Assembly: GCA_024138015.1 (NCBI GenBank)
Contig: JAMXBB010000008.1
Span: 2,503,115-2,567,114, forward strand
Reading direction: 5' to 3'
Origin: Lumnitzera littorea
Taxonomy: Eukaryota > Streptophyta > Magnoliopsida > Myrtales > Combretaceae
DNA length: 64,000 nucleotides
Shown here in pieces: positions 49,064-61,249 of the stretch; the stretch's first letter is position 1, and every line of letters begins with the position of its first letter. Made by a program: the position numbers and the translations under genes. The notes beneath the pieces were generated by a model. That model did no database searches and had not been told where the DNA came from. It saw only the letters and a list, made by a program, of their open reading frames with translations.

Positions 49064-49750
49064 AAAAATGAGGATTAGAACTGCATAATATATTGATTAT
49101 GCAGCCGTTGTCTAAGCTCTTTTCCATTAAAATACATGTCTTCAGAATTCCTATTGGATGATCAAAGGAAGACAAGAGAAGGGAAAAAAACCTATTCTAT
49201 CTCTTTCTCTCAGTTTTGTTAACTCCCCTTAGTTTGCTTTTCTTTTCTGCTTTCAGCAGCATTCTCTTTGAAAGAAAAACGGCATTACCCCAAGACAAGC
49301 CATGATAAAAGTGATCTTTACAAAAGAATAAGCTGATTGAGACGCCGTGAGCAAAAATAACTTTTTTTTTTTTCAACAATTTCTTCTCATTGAGAAGAGG
49401 ATATTTGATGAAATGTGAAAGGTGCCCTTTTTGTTGAATGACGTAATAGATAGTTTTGAAGATGGAATAGCAATGGTGAAAGGTCTTGCAGTTGGAGTTG
49501 AAAATGAGAAACAGATTTTAGACTCCCATGATCAGAATCACAATTTTAACAACCATGGTTTCAACTTGTGTACCAAAAGAACTTCAGATTGCTGGAATTT
49601 CCTTGCGTGGAGAAAAATTCTAAAACATACTAATTCATTAGCAAATCTCCCCCTGGCAATCATAACTGCAAATCTATTGACAATTGTGGATTGATCTGTT
49701 ATCAGATCCAATAGACAAATGAAAACGGTACTATACACCTACCATTCGGT
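49064..49750. other. Spacer, no gene recognised
   Basis: A plus-strand frame of 90 codons (49422-49694) and its minus-strand counterpart have no motif I recognise. The upstream ABCE exon (7) that should precede the inverted exon is not here. Confidence 0.5.
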
Positions 49751-51116
49751 CTATGATTCAGGCTTTAGGACTGGAAAAGGGCTCAACAACTGCATCTTGA
49801 AACAATAATAGAGTCCAACTGAAGTAAAGGTGAAAATAAGAAAACTTTCAGATACATACACTGCACCGTCAAACACGTGATAAGAAACTTTCAGGGTTTA
49901 GCTCCAGAGGAGGTCCTTGTCCCAATGCTGACAGACCTGTAAGGGATATTCACATATCACCAAATTGTTCTTCTGCATCTTAAAAGTCATGAAACATAGC
50001 TTCGATATGCAATGTCGTTCTTTAAGTCATACGGCAAAATTACCTTTTACAAAGGCGAAAGCAGCGCATGCACCTGTCTTCAGTTGTGTATCATCCAAGT
50101 CCCTTCTAACTGTGTAACGGTAAGTGATTCCAAAAAGTGCAGAGCTGATAAAAGTTATTGTTAATGGGACTATCAACTGAGAAACGGCTGTCACTTGAGA
50201 GAAAGATATTGGTAAGCCAGCTAGGGTGCCGATAATGGCAGATAGAGAAGCTGCTTTAACAGACTCCAGCCGCTCTTCATCTCTGCTCACTTGCATGCTT
50301 TCACCAGAAGAACTGTCTCCATCTTGAGTTCGATCCATATTCATTGATAAAGATCGCTCTGCTTGTTCAACCATCGCCCTAGCTTCCAATATCTCCCTTT
50401 GAGATTCTGCAATCTTTTGTATGCAATTGATCACAAACCATGCTTACCAAGAATCACCTCTTGAATGAAAAAAAACAAAGTTTCAAGGTAAAGAATCCCA
50501 TTTTGCATGATTCGTGGCTTATATGGGAACTAGTCTGCTCATATTGCAAAAGTAAGAGGTTCTTACAATCAATTCATCTAGAAGCACAAGTTTCTGATAT
50601 CATCCAAGCTATGCTTAATATGTTAAACTGAAGTTAGGTCATAAAGATAAAGAACCAGAGGATCTAAAGCAAAGTATTCTTCATCCTCTTAGTCTTCGAG
50701 AGAAGAAACGAACTTTCTAGTGTCAACTCAGTGAAAAATGATGGGTTTTACTTTTTCGGGATCCGAAGAAATTGCTAGATAAAATCCCTCATCTGTTTTG
50801 CTTCTTCAAATTCTTGTCTTTCGATCTCAGCGAGTTCTCTTATGGCTTTCTCAACTCTCCAAGAAGCTTTGTCCAACCCATCAAGCAAAACCCTGTTCTC
50901 GTCTCGCTTCAATAGTTCTTCCACTTGTGCGTCCATGATACCCGATAGTGCACTGCTCCCCTCGGCCCTTACGTTGTTGTCATCTGAATTCATCGTGCAT
51001 TTTAGGATTCTGAAACAAGGATGTTGGGGAATCCTGCGAGGGGGTCTTGTTGTTGGGATGGGAAGCTTGAGAGGTGGAGAAGAAATGGGGTTGAAATTGG
51101 GAGCGACTAGTGGCAT
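49751..51116 (-). pseudogene. Plastid-type coiled-coil/transmembrane protein gene, broken
   Basis: Minus-strand exons: 51116 to ~50775 (113 codons), ~50440 to 50044, and 49936 to 49751. The N-terminus (MPLVAPNFNPISSPPLKLPI, then TTRPPRR) resembles a chloroplast transit peptide. It is followed by a coiled coil (DENRVLLDGLDKASWRVEKA, IAESQREILEARAMVEQAER), two membrane helices (ASLSAIIGTLAGLPISFSQV; LIVPLTITFISSALFGITY) and a third in the last exon (YVSESFLIFTFTSVGLYY). It resembles a plant-only family of unknown function. Exon 1 ends in TAG after MRDFI with no GT donor before it, and the last exon has a one-base frameshift giving TGA at 49869-49871. Exon 2 has a good donor (AAAAG|GTAATT) and exon 3 a good acceptor (TTACAG). 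Probably a pseudogene unless the intron 1 junction is unusual. Confidence 0.65.
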
Positions 51117-51415
51117 GATACGGTGATAGTAGTTACCAACGAGAAGAATTTTGGAGATAAGATTCTACTGGAACAAGAACGCTTCGGTTGCGGCTTTCTA
51201 TATAAATATTTACGTTATCTTTTTCTTTTTAATTATTTTCTTCCATCATACTCTTGTTTTTCATTTCCAGTTTCCCAATTTTTTTAACTTCTAAATTGAA
51301 AATATCTACTATAACATTAAGGCAAAAAACACCATCTCAATATCTTCGAGGCATGAGTACTTTAAAGAAATGGAAATCCATTCCCATTTATTTTTTATTA
51401 TTTCTTTATTATTAT

Positions 51416-51903
51416 TGATAGGGTATTTTAGGCATGAACCACTTAGGCCTGATTAGATTCGCCAAAACTCACGACCTTAGGTCCTCCTACGTAGGCTTCA
51501 GCCTTAGGGCATGAACTGCTCAAGCTCATTAAACACTACAACGACCGTAATCTATAAGATAATGATAAAAACGATTACGTCCCAAATATTAGGGATACGT
51601 TGAGCATAACAGCTCCATTTTCTTATACTTGCGGTAGAAGATCTTTCCTGCAAATTAATCTCTAATTGCTGTCTTTACTTCGCTATAAATACCAGACTAC
51701 TACCCAATGGTAACTCTCTCTATACTCTACATACCAATCCTACATATTATTCTTAGTACTCTATACTTTTAAGCCTATTGCAAACTTAAGTATCGAAGTA
51801 GCCATGTTGGATAACCCTTCCGGCATCCTCTCATAGAATATTGTTTTGCAGGTCCATTACGTGCATCATTCGAAAGTCTATCGGCAAGAACTTTGAGATG
51901 ACA
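51416..51903 (+). repeat. 5' LTR of the Tat-like element
   Basis: Begins TGATAGGG and runs to just before the primer-binding site. It contains a TATA box, CTATAAATAC, at about 51682-51691. Length is about 490 bp. Assigned by position, TATA box and adjoining primer site, because no second copy is visible. Confidence 0.5.
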
Positions 51904-51924
51904 TTTGGCACCATCTGTAGGAAC
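51904..51924 (+). other. Primer-binding site of the Tat-like element
   Basis: TTTGGCACCATCTGTAGG corresponds to the TTTGGCGCCGTCTGTGGG sequence that follows the 5' LTR in plant Tat elements, with C-to-T/G-to-A type changes as expected from methylated-CpG decay. Confidence 0.65.
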
Positions 51925-52449
51925 AAGCAAAATTCCTACACCTGAAACCTTAAACACATTAAACACATACCCTACGAGCAATCCTTTTAACATCATGTCC
52001 TAACACAACAGACAAGAAAACTAATAGTTAGTAAACAACTAACTTAGGGGCAATAAGCCCCTCCCAAGGGCTGTGTTGGAGGAGCATACAGAATGCATGG
52101 TTGAGGAGTGTGTAGCGTAGAATAGGATGCTTTGCGCTCGCTTAGATAAAGTGGAGAGGCACAGCGTACAAACTCACCATCCTAAAGCTTTAGATGCCTG
52201 TATTAAGCGGAACACCCAGCAGCAACAGCAGCAGAACGGCAGGGATTAGCAACCTGATCTGCCATTACATCAATAGCTAGTAAGGTCTGCGGCTACCCAT
52301 GACCGAGCTTTAGCTTAGAATGAGACTCATGGGGAGTACAGGCTTACTCGGTTACACAACGAGCTCACCTAGCAAATGAGGCCGAGTTGAACGAGCTCCG
52401 TGCTATGGTAAGGCGACTCTCCAAGTAATAGGGGAGCAAGCATGCTAGT

Positions 52450-53060
52450 GACACCAGATTGGTCGCCAGCAATAAGATCTCCTTCACCAGAAGTGTCCAG
52501 GACGAATTGTTGCCTCCCAACAACAAACTTCCATTCCTGGACCAGTATGATGGCACGAGTGACTCGTTCGACCATCTGCTCCACTTTCGTACCCTTATAA
52601 ACCTTCACAGTCATAGTGATGCAATCATGTGCAAAGCCTTCTTAAGCACTCTAAAGGAGGTAGCTTAAATTTGGTTTAACTACTTTCCTGACAATTCCAT
52701 TAGCTCCTTCGATGAGTTGGTGCAGAGGTTCAGCCTCCATTTCAAAGCTAGCAAGCCCTCGTCTAAGGATGTATCATCCTTGTACTTAATAAGGCAGGGT
52801 AAAGGCGAGTCCCTACGCGATTACGTAGTTCGGTTCAACAATGCTGTAGTCGAAACCCCTCAATTGGACAAAGGAGTCATCATCCATGCCGCTCAGCTTA
52901 GCATCCAACCCTTGGGAGATTTCTTTCGATTGCTTGCGAAAAGTAAGTCAATGACCCCAGCCGAATTTTAGAATAAGGCCTAGAAGTATATTGACCAGGA
53001 AGATAACATTTGTGTTAGGTGCGACGCCGATCAAGAAAGGTCAGGTGAAAAACAAGACAA
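52450..53060 (+). pseudogene. Tat-like gag
   Basis: Reads KLPFLDQYDGTSDSFDHLLH, IMCKAFLSTLKEVA, NSISSFDELVQRFSLHFKAS and QGKGESLRDYVVRFNNAVVE in nearly continuous frames. This is the Retrotrans_gag pattern of plant Athila/Tat elements (YDGTxDPxDHL, MCRAFxxTLxGxA.WFxxLPxxSIxSFxxL). Stops occur at ~52666 and ~52970. Confidence 0.8.
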
Positions 53061-53689
53061 CGAAAAATTGTTTGTAAAAGATTGCCTCGGCGGTAGGATG
53101 CCGAGCAAGCTAAAAGGGGAGAGCTCTAGGAAAAAGAAGTGTCTAGTTGACTGCGACCCTCTCCTCTATCATATTTACACCTAGTATATGCCCCTAAATA
53201 GACCCATTGCTCAGGTCTATTATGAGGTAAAGCATTGAAACTTGCTTTAGAGGCTGCAGAAAATGCAAGAGAACCCTAATCATTGAAACTTTGACAAATA
53301 CAATCAATTCTATGATGACCACGGCTATACTATTGAAGAGAGCTTCTAGTTGAAGAATGCCATTGAATATGCAATTTAGCATGGCTTCTTCAACGAGTAT
53401 GTGGCTCATCAGAGGAACGATGATCATTCGGATGATGATAGTGACAGGGCACCTCGGAGGTGACGGACCGAGGATACCCATACGGAGTAGAATAACGATC
53501 ACCACAGCGACCGCACCCCCAATGGCGTTATAAACGTGATCATGGGGAGGCCGCACCCTGGGAGCCAGCCGAACACTAGCAGCCCCAATCAAAGGTACTG
53601 GTAGTAAGGGAGAAGAGACAAAAGTTAGATGCTTTTATCTCCTTCTCCAACGATGACCTTAAAGGGGTTGATACACCCCATCAAGATGC

Positions 53690-54430
53690 CTTAGTGATTA
53701 GGGCGAGGATCTCAAAATTTGAGGTCTTAAAGATTATGGTGGACATTAGCAATTCTATCGATATAGTCTTCCTCTATACATATGAGAGGATGAGGAAGAA
53801 GCCACTTGTAAAGATGAAGCTACTTGTAAAGATGAAGCCATACCTCTACAATCTGATTAGCTTAAATGGAAGTACGCTCTAAGCTAAGGGCATCATTACG
53901 CTGGATATGGAACTTAGCGATGACGACTACGTAGCACAACGACTCGTCGAGTTCGTTGTGATCAATTGCCCCTTCCCTTCTAATGCGCTCTTCGGAAGAC
54001 CAAACCTACAAGCATTTGACGTGATCATATCCTCCCTACACTTGAAGGCCAAATTCTCAACACTAACTAGGGTGGGAGTATGTAGATGTGTTCATAAGTT
54101 CTCATGAGAGCTATACGTCAGGGTGACCAAAGGAGATGTCGTCTTCACCTTAGAAATAGGCCTACAGGAGAAGTCGGCTAAGAGGGGCAAGCTTGGAGAA
54201 AAAACAGAAAGCATCCAGATTAGAACCTCACCCGACCAGATTGTGAGAGTTGGGATTGAGACTCTAGCTAAAGCGAAGGATGAAATCATTACCCTCCTGT
54301 GGGTAAATTCAGATAGGTTCACCAGTTGGCATCGGACATGCCCGAAATTTCCCTCGACTTGGTGACCCATAGCTTCAACATTGACGCTACAACGTGACCT
54401 ATCAAACAAGAAAATAGGCATTTTGCTCTA
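53690..54430 (+). pseudogene. Tat-like protease and linker
   Basis: The frame at 53694 reads RARISKFEVLKIMVDISNSI followed by DIVFLYTYERM, aligned with the retropepsin active site VxRVLVDTGSSADILxxxxFxxM. The D-T-G triad reads D-I-S, so it cannot be catalytic. Confidence 0.7.
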
Positions 54431-54454
54431 GAATGGCAGGTCACAATCGAGGAG

Positions 54455-55130
54455 GAAGTGCAAAAGCTGCTTAAAGTTGGCTTTGTAAGGGAAGAAAAGT
54501 ACCCGACGTGGTTGGCGAACATGGTACTAGTTAAGAAGAAGAATGGGAAGTGGTGTATGTGTGTCGATTATACCGACCTCAACAAAGCCTACCTTAAAGA
54601 TTGTTTCCCCCTCCCTAGGATCAACCAGCTTGTCAATTCTATATCAGGACACACTTTGCTGAGTTTTATGGACGCCTTCTTGAGATACAACTAGATCAAA
54701 ATGGACCTGAAGGACGAAGTCCATACCTCCTTCATCACCGATTATGACACATATTGTTATACCATAATGCCATTTGGACTAAAAAAACGTTGAGGACATG
54801 TATCAACGGATGGTGACAAAGTTGTTTAAGCCCCAAATTAGGCGTAACATGGAGGTGTAAATTGACAACATGATCATCAAGAGCCAAAAGTTGGTTGATT
54901 ATGTCAAGGATCTCCAGGAAGCCTTCGATCAACTGTGCACATATGACATGAAGCTGAACCCCCAAAAGTGTGTCTTTTGCATTGTCTTTGCAAGTTCCTC
55001 AATTTTCTGGTCATACAGAAAAGCATTGAGGCTAACCCCGAGAAGATTACAACCATCGGGGAATGAAACCTCTAACCTTAGTCCAAGATGTATAGAAGCT
55101 TATAAGCATGGTGGCTGCCCTGAGTAGATT
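54455..55130 (+). pseudogene. Tat-like reverse transcriptase
   Basis: Contains REEKYPTWLANMVLVKKKNG, CVDYTDLNKAYLKDCFPLPR, LLSFMDAFLRYN and YTIMPFGLK. The catalytic YVDD block is stop-I-D-N-M at about 54858. LKLNPQKCVFC-type sequence follows (54945-54980). Frames shift after 54690 and 54780. Confidence 0.8.
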
Positions 55131-55179
55131 CATCTTAAAGAGTGCTGATAGATGCACTGTGTTCTTCAAAATCGTAAAA

Positions 55180-56110
55180 AATCTAAAGGGTTTTAAATGG
55201 ACTCCCGAGTGCGCCATCGCCTTTCAACAGCTTTAAGACTTCCTTGCTCACTATTGGTCCTCTCCAAGTTTACCCAAGGGGAGGACCTATTCCTGTACTT
55301 GGCCATAAGCGATTGGACACTCTCCTTTGTATTAATTAGAGCAAAGGGAAGAGAACACAGGCCAATACATTATGTCAGCTATATATTGCATTAGCTTGAG
55401 GTTAGGTACACCGGGCAAAAAAATTCGCCCTGACTATCGTCATCACTGCTTAATGGTTGAAGCCCTACTTCTAGGCGTACTAAGTCACCGTACTCATAGA
55501 TCAACCACTGTGCACCATGTTGCAAAACTAGACGTGTCTGGACATATGATGAAATATGCAATGGAATTGAGTATGTATAGATTACAGTATTAGCCACGAT
55601 CGGACTACAAGGCATAGGTGCTAGCTGACTTTGTGATAGAATATACAGGAGAGGAGGAAACACCATTGGGAGAAGACAAGCCGGTATGAACTCTCTATGC
55701 TGATGGGTCATCTACTTCGGGGGGTAGAGGTACAAGTCTTGTTTTAATTGGACCCTATAAGGTTACTATCTGTTATGCCCTCAAGTTCAGATTATATTCC
55801 AGTAACAACGATTTTGAATATGAGGCGCTTGTCGCTGGTCTCAAGTTAGCCAAGGAGATTAGTGTGGAGCAGTTGCGGATCTTCTTGGACTCCGTATTAG
55901 TTGTTTAGCAGGTCTAAGGTAAATATGAAGCTTGAGATGATACTATGGCGAGGTACTTCGAGAAAGCGAAAAGCCTCCTAGCAAAGTTCCCTTCATAGGA
56001 AATCAAGAAGATCCCTTGATTGGAAAACTCCATGGCAGATTGGCTATCTAAGCTGGCTTCCACTGGCATATAGAAGCTCGAGGTAAAGGATAGCAAGATC
56101 TTCATAGAGT
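55180..56110 (+). pseudogene. Tat-like RNase H region
   Basis: Includes a typical gypsy RNase H start (SKFTQGEDLFLYLAISDWTL, ~55260) and, at 55690-55910, YADGSSTSGGRG, FEYEALVAGLKLAKE and IFLDSVLVV. The latter is the archaeal-type second RNase H that distinguishes Tat elements, with its Asp, Glu and Asp residues intact. A run of 18 A occurs at about 56119. Confidence 0.7.
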
Positions 56111-56379
56111 ACTTGCAAAAAAAAAAAAAAAAAAAAGCATAGCTTCAGGCTCAGCTGAAGTTTTGGAACTAACTACGGCGACACTAGAGCCGAGTTGGAC
56201 AGACCCTATCTAGAGTTACTTAGAGCAAGCTACATTACCGGAGGATAGGAGAGAGTCGAAGAAGCTTCAGTACTATGTTACTAATTACATGCTAATTGAC
56301 GACATCTTGTATCGTAAGGGAGTTAGCCTCCCCCTACTTCGTTGTCTTTGAGAAGGGGAAGGGTTACACGTTATGGAAA

Positions 56380-57423
56380 GGCCGCACACTAGAGTGTGTA
56401 GCAATCACATTCAGTCCCAAGCCCTCTACCTATGGGTGCTACAGCTTGGATATTATTAGCCTATCATGAGGCAAGATGCAAAGGCCATAACCCAAAAGTG
56501 CCCACAGTGCCAAAAGCATACCCCGATTAGTTACATGCCCAACACCACCCTCCAACCCCTGATGAGTCCATGACTATTTGTGCAATGGGGGATCGACATC
56601 CTCGGCGCCTTCCCGAAAGCAACAGGAGGATGGCAGTTCATAATTGTCGCTATGGGTTATTTTACAAAGTGGGTAGAGGCTGAAGCAGTAGCCAGAATCA
56701 CAGAGACAAGTGTTGAATCTTTCGTTAAAAACAACATTCTCTTTCGGTTCAGAGTCTCCCATGCACTCATAAGTGATAGCGGCCGACAATTCGATAATCC
56801 TAAGTTCAGGAAGTTCTGCGTCAAGCACCACATCACCTTACACTTCACCTCGATTGCCTATCTTCAATCAAACGGATAGGTTAAGGCAACCAATCGGGTT
56901 ATTTTAGATAGCTTGAAGAAGCGTATGGACTGATCTCAGGGTGCTTAGGTCGACAAATTGCCCAATATCTTGTGGGCATACAGGATTACGTACTTCTACG
57001 AGAGAGACCCCCTTCTGCCTTGCTTTCAGGTTAGAAGTGGTCCTCTCAATTGAGCTTGAGGTCTTGAACATTCGGACTTGAAGTTTCAACGTCGCCCTTA
57101 ACGACTGACCACTGCACATGAGCATTGATACTATCGAGGAAATCAGAGACCTTATTACTACTAGACTAACCACATACCAACATTGGGTTACTTATTATTA
57201 TGATCAGAAGGTCAGACACAAGGAGTTCAAGGTCGACGACCAAGTGTGTTGAAAATTAGAAGCCACAAGTTCATGCAAAGGCAGGGCAAACTAATCCCTA
57301 ATTGGGAAGATCCAATCAGAGTCAGGGAGAGATTGGGCAATGGAGCATATAGGCTAGAAAGATTAGATGGCGAGCTTATCCCATGCACATGGAATGCCGA
57401 TAATCTCCGGCTCTATTTTGACT
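56380..57423 (+). pseudogene. Tat-like integrase
   Basis: KCPQCQKHTP (~56490) is part of the HHCC finger. QWGIDILGAFPKATGGWQFI and ALISDSGRQFDNPKFRKFC supply the first two catalytic Asp; the Glu of SNGQVEAxNR is Lys (NG-stop-VKATNR, ~56875). The C-terminus LERLDGELIPCTWNADNLRL ends with TAG at 57421-57423, which marks the pol end. Confidence 0.8.
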
Positions 57424-57564
57424 AGAATTTCATTATGTATAATTTTTTCTTTCCATTGTGATGAAATAAAAGTTCCCAATTGATTGTATATTTCTCTCTC
57501 CTGTTCCCTTTCTTTCTCTTGCCTTACGAGCCTCTGAAGAGGTATAGGGATAGTCAACTTGAGT

Positions 57565-58025
57565 AGGTCGGAATACCATTAACCCACCCCTTTAAGGTAA
57601 CTTTGGCAAGGGGAAACACCCCTTGCATACAGGAATTCCCCCATTATTGGCAGGTTGGAATGCCATCGACCTGACCTTCCTTAGGGTAACTTCGGCAAGG
57701 GGAAACACCTCTTGTATGTAGGAACTCCCTCATTATGGGCAAGATGGAACATCACCGACTTGACCCTTCATAAGATAACTTCGACAAGAGGAAACACCCC
57801 TTGCATGCAAGAACTCTCTCATTATGGTCAGGTCGAAACGCCACCGACTTGACCCCCTTTAGGGTAACCTTAACAAAGGAAAACAACCCTTACATGTAGG
57901 ACGGAACACCACTGACCTGACTCCTCTTAGGGTAACCTTAACAAGGGTAAATGCCCCTTACACGAAGGAACTCCCCCAATAGTTAACCTTGCCAAAGGTT
58001 AACTTCCCTTGGACAGAGGAATTCT
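57565..58025 (+). repeat. Five ~88-bp tandem repeats after pol
   Basis: Units begin at about 57565, 57652, 57741, 57830 and 57896 (the last joint shortened), each with a GGTAAC(C/T)T...CAAGGGGAAACACCCCTTGCA core that is itself partly palindromic, and a CTCCCTCATTAT segment. They are imperfect copies (roughly 80-90% alike by eye). Confidence 0.85.
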
Positions 58026-58179
58026 TAAGCAAATACATTCAAAGATGAACAGAAAACAAAAAAAGACGTTTTGAAAAACATTTTTCTATTTATTCCTCGA
58101 TTGTTTAATTATAGAGCAAAGGTCGGCATCCTAGGCCTAATTACATTAATTAAAAAAAAAAGGAAATTTGCTATCTCCT

Positions 58180-61100
58180 AAGATCAGCTAACTCCGATAG
58201 TTCAAAAAAGTCTAAAGTATCTAGCTGCTTGAAGCGTTGATCTATTGGTGCTTGAGGCAACATGTCTTCACTTGGAGTAGGGCCTGAGCAATGTGAATTG
58301 GGAGCAGTAGGAGGAACACTCTCAGAGGGTTAGTCTTTAGGAATTACTTTAGAGGTAGTCTCTTACTTGGCTGTTGAGGCAAAAGTAGACGTAGAGGCAC
58401 CCTGCCCTACCCCGACAGTAGAGGGTATGTTTACATCATTGTCAATTGCTTGGGCAGACTCCCTTTCCCATGCTAAGGCTTCCCTCTTCTCATTAAACGT
58501 TGGAGAGTCTAGAAAGTCGAGGAAGCTCAAGTCTAGGTTTGGATAATGGGAGAGAACCTTCCTTCGAGTATAGTGGGCGGAGTTAGTGGATAGGTCCTCC
58601 AGTTCTTTTAACCACTCTTCAGTAGTCTGGTAGTCGGCGACCGCCTTCTTAGTGGTGGCATCGCTAAGGACCTCCCTAATCTCCATCTTGGAGATGATCT
58701 CGTCCATCTCCAAAACTTTGTCCCACAGCTCCCCGACCTGTTACTCTAAACCAACCTTTAAACTGGCCAGCTCTAGCAAAGTGACCCTAACGCCATCACA
58801 CTCGGATGCCTTCATCGTTAGCTTAATTTGCAGCCTGGCTATGGATGCCTTCAACTTGGCATTCTTTCTTTCGAGTCGAGCCTTAGCTTTGCCCTCCTCA
58901 TCTAGCCTTTGAGAGAGATGAGCCTTTGTCTTTTGCTCATTCTTTAGTCAGGCCTTCAGTTCGTTGACCTTTTAGGCTACCTTCTCAACTTTACCCCTCT
59001 CTCGCTCTAGATCCTTGACCTTTGCTTGAAGCCCTGCCACCTGTATAATAGAGCGGCATAAGTACGTATTAGCCTTAGTGAATTTTCTCAAGTACCTCTT
59101 ACTAGAAGTTTCTACCTCTAGCAGGTACTACTTCTGTCGACGTAGCGCCTTTCACAAGCCTGTTACCTTTTTGTAAGCGGCATTAGACTTGCTTGGCTCA
59201 AGCAGCACCTGGTCGTGGTATTATAAGACAAAAATGAAACCCACAATTAATACAAAAGATAGAGAGTACAATAATACAAGAGGAATGAAGACTTGCCTAC
59301 TGCATCGGCGTACTTAAGTGGCTTGCAATCTGTACGCGGTCGTCTCCACCCTCTTAGGAGATCCTCTCCAAGACAGCCTAATCGCTAGGGGTATAAGACC
59401 CTATCGATGCCTGATAGCTAAGAGTCGGGTGTTGTAGCATCAGATCTCAAGCACGGACCTCCCACTTTGACTTGAGGATCTTCCTCTAGGCCTTCTTCAT
59501 TTTCGACTTAGGGCCCCCCCTCTTCAATGCCTCATCTCGAGAAGTGTACGTAGCTTACTGGAACAAGTTCGGCCTTGTTCCTTTCTACCTGAAATCATTG
59601 AGGGCATCAAAAAACCCACCCCCCATGTCATCGATGCTTTGGTAGGGATGCACTAACATTTTACTTCCCTCTAGCTAAAGCACCCCTCGCCAGGGGCCTT
59701 TGTTGCTTCACCCCAAGACTTGGCTCCCCGGCCATCTCAAGAGCCTTATGCTTTTGGCTTGCAGCTGGAGGAGGGGCGACCCCTTCCTTAATCTCTCCCT
59801 TCACCATCTTCAGAAGGGAAAGCACCTGCACATTGGGCCCCTTGTCTTTGACACCTTCATCACCCATAATGATGAGTTTAGACGAATGGACAAGGGCATG
59901 AGTGGGTAGAGGCATTCCCAAAGGCTCTATGTCTACGGGCTTGTTCCAGACGCCGATGGGAATCCCTTAAGGTACAGACCTTAGTCATGCTTTATTAGTC
60001 TCGCCAAGCCCCGACTTCGGCCTTACTACCTTTGCTTTTAGCAGTTTTGCCTTAGTTTGCACCTAACGCCTATTCATCAAATCGTCTACAGATGGATGAA
60101 GTATCTTTGGGGCCAAATTTTTACTTGCAAGAAACCTAATCTAAATTTAGAAAAGGAAAACAAAGGATAAACCAAAAGAAACTATCACTACCATTCGTAA
60201 AACATCGCTATGACCAGTACGACTAAGGAGAGCCTCCTATCCTATAAGTGTTGGACGAAGCACTTTGACACTAACATAACATACAGGCGCATAGGATTGA
60301 ACCTGTACCTTCATCCCACTTCTCCACTATAGCCTTCTTCATGTTGGGGAAGAGCTCGAAGATCAAGCGCTGGAAATATCTCTCAATGATCTCCGTAGCA
60401 TTGATCTCCTAGCCACCTCTCAGCACCATGAAGGCCAAGATCTCTTGGACAACCTTGGTATCATTAGGACCGAACCTCTTCTCATCACTGGTATGGACCA
60501 TCCCGGTTTATCGAGTCTAGAAATTTACATCTTCGGGCAACTCAACCACTACATATTTGTTTTGCCAGCCTTTAACTGAATCTATAAGGCTGTAGAACAG
60601 TTTCTTCCCCTAGTGCGGCTAGAGGTAAGGCCATGCCCCAATGCTTTTCTACATGTAGAAGTGACAGAAGAGCTCGAGAATAGCCCTTATCACCAGGTAT
60701 TTGTAAAGCACTTAGAAAGCCTTTAGTACCCTCCACCCATTAGGAGGGACCTATGACGGACTGCAATAGGGGTAGTTGAAGAACTCCTTCTCAAAACGAT
60801 TAGGAGAGAGGCGCTGCCTAAACTTCAGGTACTTTTCAAAAATCGTGAAGCACCTCCCCAATAACAGGGCCACCCGTTCGTCCTTACTCGACAACCTAAT
60901 ATGCTACCCTGGAATTGTCCCTACAAGAAAGTTATTGATGATCCAGCTAGGGGTAGATTGCTTACTTCTACTTATACGGCTGTTAGGTCCCTTACCTGTA
61001 TTAGGAGCATCGAATAAATCCTTTACGGGGGGTAAGGGAACATTTGCATATACATCCCTAGGAATGGTATTGATAACTTTGGCCCTATTTAGTGCTTCCA

Positions 61101-61248
61101 CCGCCATCTTAGTTGGTTGGTCAAGCTGTGCTAGTGATGAGACTTTACCCTCCTGTACTTGAAGGGGATCACTCCTTGTAGAGTTAGAACTAGAAGTAAG
61201 CAATTGTGAAGAGGAGCTAACCTCACCTCTGTTGGTTGACATGATCAT
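58180..61248 (-). pseudogene. Antisense ORF of the Tat-like element (gypsy-type transposon protein)
   Basis: Starts with MIMSTNRGEVSSSSQLL at 61248. With stops, it continues PRDVYANVPLPP, KYLKFRQRLSPNRFEKEFFN, PPNGWRVLKAF, FCHFYM and DSVKGWQNKYVVVELPEDV. The PxxWRxLxxF...LFxxHFY...KGWxxxYFxV pattern resembles the 'putative gypsy type transposon' domain (Pfam PF04195, from memory). Further down are a Pro/Lys-rich middle (59661-59921), coiled-coil sequence (about 58950-59250, broken) and a C-terminal part at 58363-58713 (ATTKKAVADYQTTEEWLKEL). It lies opposite to gag-pol, downstream of it. Function unknown. Confidence 0.6.
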
Positions 61249-61249
61249 A

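Noticed and set aside
49422..49694. 90-codon plus-strand frame
   Set aside because: No recognisable motif and no splice or homology support; position between two decayed genes does not argue for a gene.
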